Positions 8,847-15,962 of a stretch of DNA of 54,386 nucleotides are shown piece by piece. The stretch spans positions 1 through 54,386 of IMG/VR virus record IMGVR_UViG_3300045738_001741; one strand, 5' to 3'. A model generated the notes under the pieces. That model ran no database searches. It saw nothing but the letters and a program-made list of their open reading frames with translations, and was not told where the DNA came from. This DNA comes from a virus. Both the position numbers and the translations under genes were made by a program. Every line of letters begins with the position of its first letter. Within the stretch, counting starts at the first letter, position 1.

Positions 8847-9725
8847 CTAACGTACTTCAGGCATTTCTACATCTGCGGGTGGTCCCCAATCTAATCGAGG
8901 GTCACCCCCTTGACCGGTAGCAGGCGTAAATGTTTCCGATTCAAAATCTCTAGAAAGGTTGGCAACCTCTGGAGTAAAGAATTTATCACTCATTACTCGC
9001 TTAATGCCATCATCATCTATAGTGGTATATAACATACCGGCTTGGGCCGTAGGTGCCAGTTTCTCGTCATAAATGGGATACTTCTTACCCATCGTGAATT
9101 TCCATCCTCTACTCGAAGCATCATGAGCCAAACCAGGGATGACTGGATTGAATAACTCATATCTAGACACAGGCTTATTAGGCGTAAACGAAGGCGGTGC
9201 CAAATTAGTCTGTTCAACAGGTTGATCTAGATCACCCGTTACCTGTGCGGCATCACCCGTTACCTGTGCGGCATCACCCGTTACCTGTGCGGCATCACCC
9301 GATGCCTGCAAAGTAGGGGCATCATTTTGCTGCATTTCATGCGGCTGTTGAATAGGCATATTTAAACTAGACGCCAACTCTGGATTGGCAGCCAACAATG
9401 CCTTCAATTGCTCCATCGGATCATCTAAAAGGTCTTCGCCTTTAAGCCTCGTTCCATCATCAAACTTGAATTTTCGATTCTTGATGACTATACCATCATT
9501 AGACTCCTTAAAACTAATCTTCTTTCGTCGAAATTCAAAAATTTCTACATTAACCACAAGGATATTCCGACGTGCCAGCAGAGCCATAACCTTACCTGCC
9601 AATACATCAAGCGAAACATCATCATAAGGACTTCCAACGTCTACTGTCTTAGACTTTGTTTCGTCCTTATTATATTCCCCTTTCTCGATTTCCTCATGGT
9701 AATAATATACTACTTCATACCCCAT
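8847..9725 (-). CDS. Unknown protein with GDAAQVT heptad repeats
   Basis: A 292-residue protein. The N-terminal 110 residues look globular (alpha/beta, ending near GTRLKGEDLLDDPMEQL). A linker rich in Q/A/T/P follows and holds three tandem GDAAQVT repeats plus related GDAAQVT-like ends. Residues 180-292 form a second, probably globular part with aromatic and proline residues. No family recognised. It sits upstream of the coiled-coil gene in the same operon, next to SSB. Confidence 0.65.
   Translation of the reverse strand: MGYEVVYYYHEEIEKGEYNKDETKSKTVDVGSPYDDVSLDVLAGKVMALLARRNILVVNVEIFEFRRKKISFKESNDGIVIKNRKFKFDDGTRLKGEDLLDDPMEQLKALLAANPELASSLNMPIQQPHEMQQNDAPTLQASGDAAQVTGDAAQVTGDAAQVTGDLDQPVEQTNLAPPSFTPNKPVSRYELFNPVIPGLAHDASSRGWKFTMGKKYPIYDEKLAPTAQAGMLYTTIDDDGIKRVMSDKFFTPEVANLSRDFESETFTPATGQGGDPRLDWGPPADVEMPEVR
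9231..9309 (-). repeat. In-frame 21-base tandem repeat
   Basis: Three exact copies of a 21-base unit (atcacccgttacctgtgcgg plus c on the plus strand) starting at 9231, 9252 and 9273, followed by a fourth partial, diverged copy. The copies encode the GDAAQVT repeats of the surrounding gene. The lack of third-position divergence points to recent slippage or conversion. Confidence 0.9.
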
Positions 9726-9819
9726 AAGAAATGATCCTTTCCGTCCATCTGAACTAAAACTTTATCTCTAATTCATTACTGAAATCTCTTCAAATACTTA
9801 TTAAAATAGTTACAACTTT

Positions 9820-10443
9820 CTATTTTCGAACCATCCCTGTGCCGTATCTAGTTTCTAAAATAACTGGCTTTCTATTCCTTACCTTGCAAAAGGTAGAAAA
9901 CGCTTCTGCGGCTGGCTCATGTGAAACAACATATTCCATCACGATGGTTCCACCCAAGCTCATTTGAGGCCATAATATTTCTAGATAAGAAAGAAGTGTA
10001 TCGTAATCTAACTGCTCATTCACAAAAGCAATATCCCACTCGAATTTAGAAAACCTATTTTCAAAGTTTACATCAGAAACATTCCCATAATATAAATCAA
10101 TATCACCTTTATAGTATCTTTTTATATTATTTAGAGCTATGCGTGATGAATAGAAGTTATCTTGGTCAGCCTGCTGAAATCCTAAAAAATGTTTAATAGT
10201 CTTGCAGCTATTAAAGAAACAAGAAGCAAGGAGGCCCAATCTAAAGCCAAGCTGCACACACGTTTTTGGATAAACATGTTTTCCAAGATAGTAATAGAAA
10301 GGAACATACCTCGGATCAACGTAAGCACTTGTCTTTCTAGATGCCTCGTTTATAAAGCTAAGTGAATCCAAGAGTATTCTTGAACTCACTATCTCCATAC
10401 TCAATTCATCCCCCACCTGGGCAGCAAGTTCTTGTAATTCCAA
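9820..10443 (-). CDS. SAM-methyltransferase-fold protein, possibly degenerate
   Basis: A 207-residue protein resembling class I methyltransferases of the Methyltransf_24 type. It has a KTCVQLGFRLGLLASCFF stretch (60-77) where the glycine-rich SAM loop would be, DIDLYYGNVSDV (about 112-124), DIAFVNEQLDYD (about 136-147), and LGGTIVMEYV (about 162-171). The glycine loop is poor, so activity is doubtful. The start is TTG with AGGTGAGG upstream. A promoter and a long-loop terminator-like hairpin lie in its leader. Confidence 0.5.
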   Translation of the reverse strand: MELQELAAQVGDELSMEIVSSRILLDSLSFINEASRKTSAYVDPRYVPFYYYLGKHVYPKTCVQLGFRLGLLASCFFNSCKTIKHFLGFQQADQDNFYSSRIALNNIKRYYKGDIDLYYGNVSDVNFENRFSKFEWDIAFVNEQLDYDTLLSYLEILWPQMSLGGTIVMEYVVSHEPAAEAFSTFCKVRNRKPVILETRYGTGMVRK

Positions 10444-10463
10444 AATATTGACCTCACCTATCT

Positions 10464-10520
10464 AAAAAAGCGACCACCCCCTATCGCCCCAATTGTTTAC
10501 AAGACTTGAGAGTGGCCGCT
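10464..10520 (-). promoter_or_regulatory. Candidate transcription attenuator in the leader of the 10443 gene
   Basis: On the minus strand AGCGGCCAC pairs with GTGGTCGCT (one G-U pair) across a 34-base loop and is followed immediately by six T. It lies between a predicted promoter (10531-10559) and the ribosome site of the gene starting at 10443, so it would stop transcription before the gene unless prevented. Alternatively the product is a short RNA of about 55 bases. Confidence 0.5.
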
Positions 10521-10530
10521 CGTATAATAG

Positions 10531-10559
10531 ATAATATATAATAATAAGAGTATGTACAA
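10531..10559 (-). promoter_or_regulatory. Sigma-70-type promoter
   Basis: TTGTAC and TATTAT on the minus strand with 17 bases between, in an AT-rich stretch. It lies directly after a strong terminator and directly before the candidate attenuator, so it would restart transcription for the gene at 9820-10443. Confidence 0.5.
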
Positions 10560-10600
10560 AAAAAAAAGGGAGATTACTTAGAAACAACCAAGTATCTCCC
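10558..10600 (-). terminator. Strong intrinsic terminator
   Basis: GGGAGATACTT pairs with AAGTAATCTCCC (one bulged base) and is followed on the minus strand by ten T. It closes the minus-strand transcript coming from the DNA methyltransferase side. Confidence 0.85.
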
Positions 10601-10800
10601 TCCCTTGGCTGGTTAGTGGGACTTTACGCCCCATTTGGGAGCTACTTAGGCCGTGCCTCAAAGCATCCGCCCTCTGTGCAAGTAGGTTCATCCCCTTTTT
10701 ACGTTGCACCATCCGCACAGGCAGGTTCAACATATTTTTTGAAGACTAAAGACCACGCCAAGGATAGTTATATAGAATATATTAACACAAATATTGATGC
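10601..10800. other. Gap with two imperfect 35-base repeats, no convincing gene
   Basis: About 200 bases between two terminators. It holds two diverged copies of a motif around GCAGGTTCA/GTAGGTTCA (near 10675-10700 and 10712-10735). A plus-strand frame of 75 codons with a GTG start spans them (10616-10843) and the repeats translate as PSVQVGS and PSAQAGS. There is no ribosome site and its frame runs through a terminator, so I do not call it a gene. Confidence 0.4.
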
Positions 10801-10840
10801 AAAGAACAGGCTCAGTCTTAAAAGACCTAACCTGTTCTTT
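10801..10840 (-). terminator. Terminator-like hairpin after the DNA methyltransferase gene
   Basis: AAAGAACAGG and CCTGTTCTTT form a perfect 10-base-pair stem, and an inner TCTT/AAGA pair extends it. The stop codon of the methyltransferase gene lies within it. The T run after it is short, so termination may be partial; the stronger terminator at 10558-10600 lies further on. Confidence 0.55.
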
Positions 10841-11648
10841 TAAGTCTTTCTTCTGAAACTTCTATGTTTTCATCTAAAAGATCAATGCCAACATATTTTC
10901 GTTGCATTCTCTTAGCCACAACTGCTGTAGTCCCTGAACCTAAAAAAGGGTCAAGAACAACATCGCCTTCCTTTGTAAACAATTTAATGAACCATTCAGG
11001 CAAACTTTCAGGAAAAGCTGCGCTATGCTTCCTATTGGAACATTCTGTAGCTAGATGAAGCACATTTGTGGGGTAAACCATGTCACGCCCAACCCAATTA
11101 GAGACATTCTTTCCAAAACCTGACTGAACCTTCGATGGATCACGTTTTTTGTCTGTTTCACTTAGATTCTTCAGACGAGATTTAGACCAATCTCCCACTG
11201 GAACCATCACTTCCTCCTGATACATGTCAAACTTCTTTTCCTTGTTAAATTGAAGCGCTCTTTCCCAAGAATCCCTGAATCTATTCGGCCATTTGCCAGG
11301 AAAACAATTCTTTTTGCACCAAATATACTCTTCCGTCCACAACCAACCTTGAGATCGCATATTTTGGATTAAATCTAAAACATAAGTGTGCCTTTCACCA
11401 GAAACCACCTTCTCCTTGATGTTTATAATGAAAGTCCCCTTGGGCTTCAAAACTCGTTGAAGCTCCTCCGAAATTGGCAGAAACCACTCAACATACTTAT
11501 CAGGGCTTACACCACCATAAGTATTCTTGCGATTATCGGCATACGGGGGCGATGTGACTATAAGCTGAAAAAAATCATTATCATAATTATGCAATACATC
11601 CTTGCAGTTCCCCTTAATAATCGCATCTATCGGATTTCTAATTGTCAA
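10827..11648 (-). CDS. DNA methyltransferase, N4-cytosine/N6-adenine type
   Basis: A 273-residue modification enzyme with catalytic motif TSPPY (32-36) near the N-terminus and the SAM-binding motif DPFLGSGTTAVVAKR near 230, the order of beta-class enzymes. No restriction endonuclease is adjacent, so it looks like an orphan methyltransferase, useful for evading host restriction or for regulation. The TTG start overlaps the stop of the upstream glycosyltransferase gene as TTGA, suggesting translational coupling. SPPY alone does not decide between cytosine and adenine. Confidence 0.88.
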   Translation of the reverse strand: MTIRNPIDAIIKGNCKDVLHNYDNDFFQLIVTSPPYADNRKNTYGGVSPDKYVEWFLPISEELQRVLKPKGTFIINIKEKVVSGERHTYVLDLIQNMRSQGWLWTEEYIWCKKNCFPGKWPNRFRDSWERALQFNKEKKFDMYQEEVMVPVGDWSKSRLKNLSETDKKRDPSKVQSGFGKNVSNWVGRDMVYPTNVLHLATECSNRKHSAAFPESLPEWFIKLFTKEGDVVLDPFLGSGTTAVVAKRMQRKYVGIDLLDENIEVSEERLKRTG

Positions 11649-12511
11649 TTATTAATCAACTTTATAATATCCATAAGACGACTCCCCACCACCTTACATG
11701 CTGTAGAACATTTATTGTCTCTACGAAATGGGCGACTCAACCTTCCTAAATTGTCAGGCAAGATGATCGTTAATTGCCTTGTAGCACTAATTCGATCCAA
11801 CTCAGCACACACAGCTTCAACGGAGTACCTATTGAGAACATAGTTTTTTTCATGAGTAGGCATAACGCCATCTTCTCTATACTTTTTATATAGTTCGCCC
11901 GTGCGTGGGGGGCGTGTATGTTTCACACGCACCGCATCGATAATACCGCACCTTTTATGCCCCACTAATTTAGGCCAAGCCCAATCAAACCCCCAACCAC
12001 TAAAAGTTTCTTTGAAGGTGCGACGAACAATTTGAAAAGTCGATTGATTGAAAATTGGAGCCATAACTTCGACTACATTTGTATATCGAAGTACATTTTT
12101 TGGATCATTCATAGTGATGGACAAAGAATGAAAACTATCTTTTGTCAAAGATGGTTGAGCTACATTTAAATTGTATGCTATAAAAATATCAAACATCTTG
12201 TTTAATTCACTAGTATCAGCCAGCAAATCATCATCTGGACACCAAATGGCGTCATACTCTTTTATTTCTTCTTCATGCTCAGCAACAGCATCATAAATTA
12301 GATGGTATTTATATCCTGTCTTTTCAATGTAATAAAGAGCGTCTTTCTCATAACGACCTGGAGTATCCCCATAGTAGATCAACATCAAATCAAAATTCTG
12401 AATTTTGGGGTTATCAATCCAATACGTATGTAAAGAATCATCTCCAACCGCAGCAATTATCAGATTACGATTCTTTACAGGCTTGAATAAACTTTTTAAC
12501 AACTCAATCAT
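11645..12511 (-). CDS. DUF707-type glycosyltransferase-like protein
   Basis: A 288-residue protein matching the DUF707 pattern. DLMLIYYGDTP is near 41-51. WCPDDDLLAD (about 90-99) carries the DxD-like metal/nucleotide-sugar site. AQPSLTKDSFHS is near 118, then GWGFDWAWPKL and VRVKHTRPP. Members of this group have a GT-A fold and are thought to transfer sugars. The substrate is unknown; phage DNA, virion or host surface are all possible. It overlaps the UvsY-like gene upstream (8 bases) and the DNA methyltransferase downstream (4 bases), so it sits in one operon with a DNA-modifying enzyme. Confidence 0.65.
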   Translation of the reverse strand: MIELLKSLFKPVKNRNLIIAAVGDDSLHTYWIDNPKIQNFDLMLIYYGDTPGRYEKDALYYIEKTGYKYHLIYDAVAEHEEEIKEYDAIWCPDDDLLADTSELNKMFDIFIAYNLNVAQPSLTKDSFHSLSITMNDPKNVLRYTNVVEVMAPIFNQSTFQIVRRTFKETFSGWGFDWAWPKLVGHKRCGIIDAVRVKHTRPPRTGELYKKYREDGVMPTHEKNYVLNRYSVEAVCAELDRISATRQLTIILPDNLGRLSRPFRRDNKCSTACKVVGSRLMDIIKLINN

Positions 12512-13049
12512 CCGCCTTACCTATGATGTTATCTATCTTGCCTTCCATATCGGCATCCTGCTTCACCTTAAGAGTAGATTCGAAAAACTGTCTTTCCATC
12601 TCTTTGCGAAGAGTGTTTCCTCGATTCTGAGCAGAATCGTGTGCTTTGTCCCATGCTCGTAGATGCTGCTGTAAATTCTTAACAGTGTGTTTCGCACGAG
12701 CAATACGGTTCTTACACTCCTCGATTTCTGGATCGGATTTAGCATTCGCATCAGCTAACTTGTCAGAGCAACCGTTTTCCTTGTGACCTGAAAATAAAGA
12801 AGAATATTTAGTTTCATATATGGCATCACAGGAATCTTTGATATATTCGGCATCGGCCAGTTGGCGAGCAAAATAAGCATACCATGCGCCAGCCTCTTCA
12901 AGCCATCTGCCAACGGTGGCCTCATTGAATATCAATCTCTTGGGATCAAGAGTTACTATTTGCGTACCCACCTTAACGCTAGGGCAGGTATCTAAAATTT
13001 CTTCCAAAGTTTCTATGGTTACATCGGTTACGTCGGTTACGTCGGTCAT
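12504..13049 (-). CDS. Helical protein, candidate UvsY-like recombination mediator
   Basis: A 181-residue, mostly helical protein. It starts with a T-D-V repeat, then SVKVGTQIVTLDPKRLIFNE and a WLEEAGAWYAYFARQLADAE segment. It ends with a helical K/Q/R-rich region near 120-165 with HLRAWDKAHDSAQNRGNTLR. The layout (N-terminal W-containing helices, C-terminal helix with a W and S/N-R-G) recalls T4 UvsY, which loads UvsX onto gp32-coated DNA; this is a pattern impression, not a match. It has an AGGAG site and a TATAAATA element and lies between the DnaB-type helicase and other operon genes. Confidence 0.4.
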   Translation of the reverse strand: MTDVTDVTDVTIETLEEILDTCPSVKVGTQIVTLDPKRLIFNEATVGRWLEEAGAWYAYFARQLADAEYIKDSCDAIYETKYSSLFSGHKENGCSDKLADANAKSDPEIEECKNRIARAKHTVKNLQQHLRAWDKAHDSAQNRGNTLRKEMERQFFESTLKVKQDADMEGKIDNIIGKADD

Positions 13050-13074
13050 TTTATTTCTCCTGTTATTATCAGAG

Positions 13075-13082
13075 TATTTATA
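13075..13082 (-). promoter_or_regulatory. TATAAATA late-promoter-like element
   Basis: An exact TATAAATA on the minus strand lies 13 bases before the AGGAG site of the UvsY-like gene and just after the stop of the helicase gene. The architecture is the same as at 2615-2622. Confidence 0.45.
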
Positions 13083-13088
13083 GTCAAT

Positions 13089-14765
13089 TTATAGTTCTGG
13101 GGCTGGCCCCTTGACTTCTAAATCGTCATCGTCATCGTCATTTTCTTGAGAGAAATTTGCCTTACGAACCTCTAGTGCCTGCAAGTGGTCATCGGCATTA
13201 CCCACAATGTCAGCAACCTGTTTCTCTTCCTTAGATAACTCACGTCCAATCTGCCCGGTACTGTGCCCCTCAAGATTCGATTGAAACTCTTTAAGTATAC
13301 GGTTGTAAGTGTCCTTAGAAATCTGTCGCATACAAAGTGTAATACGATTGATTTCTATATGGAAAGTATATTTCCCCTCACCATTTCTATTCTTAGAAAC
13401 ATGAACCCTCGCCAACCGAATAGGACGACAGTCATTCTCGTCTTTAAATTGATTGATTGTCCACAAAGCATCAAGAGGCTTCACCTGATCGAAAGAATCT
13501 CCAATGTTGTCATCATCGATTACATCGCCCTGCTTCACCAATTCTTTAGCACTACGATTAGCCTGCATAGCAGTGAGAACGCACACTTGTTCGGATACTG
13601 CCCAGCCACGTAGATCACGAACTATTCGATAGCGAGACTCATAGGTTTTCATTCCAGAAAAGTCTTTCATCTCACCAATATAATCCACGATAATCAAATC
13701 GGGAACAAACCCTTGCAACTTCAGTTGATTGTGATAAGCCAACAAATCATTTGGCGACATCGTACCACCTGGAAACTGTTTGATGACCAAGAGTCTCTTA
13801 TCTTCTTTGTCCTCTACATAATCACCCAAAGCTTTTATTACCAGTTCTGGATGGTTCTTCTCCATTAGCGTATTAATGCCCGGTAGATCATCTAGCCCCT
13901 CTGGATTGGCCAACTGACAATCAAATCTATCGGCAGTTAAATCTTGAGAGTTCTCTAACGTGACGTAGAGAACCTTTTTACCATTGTTTAGATTCGATAT
14001 TGCCGCTCGAACCAATGCCAGAGATTTACCAGTACCCGACAACCCCATCCAAGCGGCAATCTCTCCTCGGCTTAATCCGCCACCAATCATGTGATCGTCA
14101 ATGGCCTTGAAACCACTCGTGAATATATCCCCCTCTTCGGCAGATTTTTTCTTGCGAGCATAGCGTTCTTCTACGCTTTCAAAATAGTTCTCACCCATAT
14201 CAATATCACGATCCACCACCAAGGCGTCACGCAACATCCCCTTAATTTTTTCCCAATCTCGACTACCTTTGAACTCCTGAATACAAAGATGAAAGCTAAT
14301 CTTTAATTCGGCTTCCTTAGCGAAATCAGTAATTTTGTCGCTGTAGTATCGGCGAGCCTCCAAGCCGGGGGCATAAAACTGTAGTACGGTGCTGAATTCT
14401 TTAAGATAGTGAACTCGGACATCGGCATCTTTAGTTTTCGTAGCATCCCGAATTTCCTGCCCCATCTGGATGCGAGTGGGCAAACTCCCATACTCTTCGT
14501 AATGTTTGAAAAGTATGCGGCAAATTCTTTGATGAACATCGTTGGTAAAATAGGTGTGCTTGACCAACGCCATGTTCTGCCTACAAAACGATTCATCCTG
14601 CAAGAATAACCCCAATATTTCCCGTTGGAATTCTTCATCCCATTGATAGGCATCATCAGAGACAGCATCAGGATCACCTGAGATCAAATTCTCAAGCTCC
14701 TGCTGTTCCTCTAATGTCAACTCTTCCTCGGTAGGCGTAACGTCCACTTCTTCTTGCTGCATCAA
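13089..14765 (-). CDS. Replicative DNA helicase, DnaB/gp41-type
   Basis: A 558-residue hexameric helicase of the RecA-fold DnaB type. The N-terminal domain (about 45-180) resembles the DnaB N-domain. A linker and then IGGGLSRGEIAAWMGLSGTGKS lead into Walker A at 241-248. Walker B is DLIIVDYIG (356-364) and motif H4 is around QANR (401-404). The C-terminus is acidic. It would unwind the fork ahead of the polymerase. No separate primase is recognisable in the window. Its start overlaps the Nudix gene stop as ATGA, so the two are translationally coupled. Confidence 0.9.
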   Translation of the reverse strand: MMQQEEVDVTPTEEELTLEEQQELENLISGDPDAVSDDAYQWDEEFQREILGLFLQDESFCRQNMALVKHTYFTNDVHQRICRILFKHYEEYGSLPTRIQMGQEIRDATKTKDADVRVHYLKEFSTVLQFYAPGLEARRYYSDKITDFAKEAELKISFHLCIQEFKGSRDWEKIKGMLRDALVVDRDIDMGENYFESVEERYARKKKSAEEGDIFTSGFKAIDDHMIGGGLSRGEIAAWMGLSGTGKSLALVRAAISNLNNGKKVLYVTLENSQDLTADRFDCQLANPEGLDDLPGINTLMEKNHPELVIKALGDYVEDKEDKRLLVIKQFPGGTMSPNDLLAYHNQLKLQGFVPDLIIVDYIGEMKDFSGMKTYESRYRIVRDLRGWAVSEQVCVLTAMQANRSAKELVKQGDVIDDDNIGDSFDQVKPLDALWTINQFKDENDCRPIRLARVHVSKNRNGEGKYTFHIEINRITLCMRQISKDTYNRILKEFQSNLEGHSTGQIGRELSKEEKQVADIVGNADDHLQALEVRKANFSQENDDDDDDLEVKGPAPEL

Positions 14766-15253
14766 TTCCCCTCCGGCATATCTAACGTCACTGCTATCGT
14801 ATGACTTTTACTTCCCCAACTTGGACCCTCGTCGGCAATAAGCCAGCCGGTCATGCCTGCCTTCATCATAGGAACGATGACCCTTAAATTTGGCATAAGA
14901 AGTGTAGAGTTTTTAATTTTGCACCAAGATGCCCAAAATACTTTTTCTATCTCACCGGGACTAGGCTTAGGTTCTTTATACCATACAGGAATTTTTACAC
15001 AATATACAAATCCCCAACTCCCAACAATCGTGCCCATGTGTTCACAACAATCTACATGAGGACACATGCCAGCTTCTTCCTGTAGCTCTCTGATTGCAGC
15101 TTGGATCGGGGATTCGCCCGGCTCTACCTTGCCGCCAACCAAGTTGTATTTTCCTTTTTGCCAAGCTGGCTTCATTTTTTCTACAATCAATATATCGTTA
15201 CTATTGTTACGCTCTCCCACTAATCGAGCATAAACCAACACGTATTCTTGCAT
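14762..15253 (-). CDS. Nudix hydrolase
   Basis: A 163-residue protein with an exact Nudix box, G-x5-E-x7-R-E-L-x-E-E-x-G (GKVEPGE...RELQEEAG, about 41-62). Nudix enzymes split nucleoside diphosphates linked to another group, such as dNTPs, NADH, ADP-ribose or nucleotide sugars; the substrate cannot be read from sequence. The position upstream of the replicative helicase suggests nucleotide-pool cleaning. Given the ADP-ribosyltransferase-like gene at 49979-51157, ADP-ribose is another candidate. Confidence 0.88.
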   Translation of the reverse strand: MQEYVLVYARLVGERNNSNDILIVEKMKPAWQKGKYNLVGGKVEPGESPIQAAIRELQEEAGMCPHVDCCEHMGTIVGSWGFVYCVKIPVWYKEPKPSPGEIEKVFWASWCKIKNSTLLMPNLRVIVPMMKAGMTGWLIADEGPSWGSKSHTIAVTLDMPEGN

Positions 15254-15282
15254 CTAATCATTCCTGATATGAAATGAAAAAA

Positions 15283-15346
15283 ATGTCCGCCGCACTTCGC
15301 AAGTCATACTTGGGCTTCATACCTTGTTTGGCTATGCGGCGGACAT
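15283..15346 (-). terminator. Long-loop terminator-like hairpin before the Nudix gene
   Basis: A perfect 12-base-pair stem (ATGTCCGCCGCA/TGCGGCGGACAT) with a 40-base loop, which itself holds CAAGT/ACTTG. It is followed on the minus strand by seven T. It comes 2 bases after another terminator and about 30 bases before the Nudix start, so it is either a tandem terminator or a leader element. Confidence 0.6.
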
Positions 15347-15347
15347 A

Positions 15348-15381
15348 TAAAAAACGGCAGTGGCAAAAAAGCCACTGCCGT
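15348..15381 (-). terminator. Strong intrinsic terminator after the sigma-like gene
   Basis: A perfect 11-base-pair stem ACGGCAGTGGC/GCCACTGCCGT with a six-base loop, followed on the minus strand by TTTTTTATAT. It ends the Pol A/sigma-like transcript. Confidence 0.9.
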
Positions 15382-15394
15382 CTAGTCTAACAAA

Positions 15395-15955
15395 TCACCC
15401 TGTGACAAGGTAGTCATATTCACTCAAACTAACCTGCCCACTACGAATGACTTTCTCTCTCGTAATTTTCTTGCCCATAGATTTCTGGGCATTCCATGTA
15501 ATAGACTTACAGTAAGTACAGAATTTAGCATCAATTCGCAATGCTGCGGTTTTTGATGGTCGTTCTGACTTAGGCACCAACAGTCTAGACAATTTATCTA
15601 GCAATTTCTCCTGATGCGGACCAAACTTTTGTCTATTGGCCCCGTGTCTAGTTTTGTTTTTCCACAGTTCACATAGTTCTCCAACAAGGCACTTCATAAA
15701 CCGGTCTTTTGCATATTTTGTACAAAGTTCAAGATTGGCTACAACGTAGACTTGCCTCTTATAGTAAGAGCCTGCCCTTATCAGAGCTATTCGTAGTTCT
15801 TGTGCAATATCTGTTTGTTCGTCGGTATGGTTGTTTCTAGAGTTCTTTTTAATTAGTTGCCATGCTGCATATTCACAAAGGTCTCCGAACTTCTCATCGA
15901 GAAGCATGTATTCCTCTGTTGTTACTGGAAATGCACTGAATATCGATTTCATCAC
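15395..15955 (-). CDS. Candidate phage sigma factor (late sigma-like)
   Basis: A 186-residue protein. Residues 20-80 (YAAWQLIKKN..., DEQTDIAQELRIALIRAG, YYKRQVYVVA) recall sigma region 2, and phage late sigma factors such as T4 gp55 have about this length. The C-terminus has a C-x2-C (CTYC) and a basic helical segment ending LSEYDYLVTG. The similarity is weak and region-4-like features are unclear. Seven bases downstream of the polymerase gene and followed by a terminator, it is in the polymerase operon. If real it could read the TATAAATA elements seen elsewhere. Confidence 0.4.
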   Translation of the reverse strand: MMKSIFSAFPVTTEEYMLLDEKFGDLCEYAAWQLIKKNSRNNHTDEQTDIAQELRIALIRAGSYYKRQVYVVANLELCTKYAKDRFMKCLVGELCELWKNKTRHGANRQKFGPHQEKLLDKLSRLLVPKSERPSKTAALRIDAKFCTYCKSITWNAQKSMGKKITREKVIRSGQVSLSEYDYLVTG

Positions 15956-15962
15956 GTCCTTT

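Noticed and set aside
9231-9309. CRISPR-like repeat array
   Set aside because: The 21-base copies are directly adjacent with no spacers and encode in-frame amino-acid repeats.
10616-10843. Plus-strand 75-codon gene with GTG start
   Set aside because: No ribosome site, and the frame runs through the terminator at 10801-10840 into the end of the convergent methyltransferase gene. The two PS-Q-GS repeats inside are intriguing but not enough.
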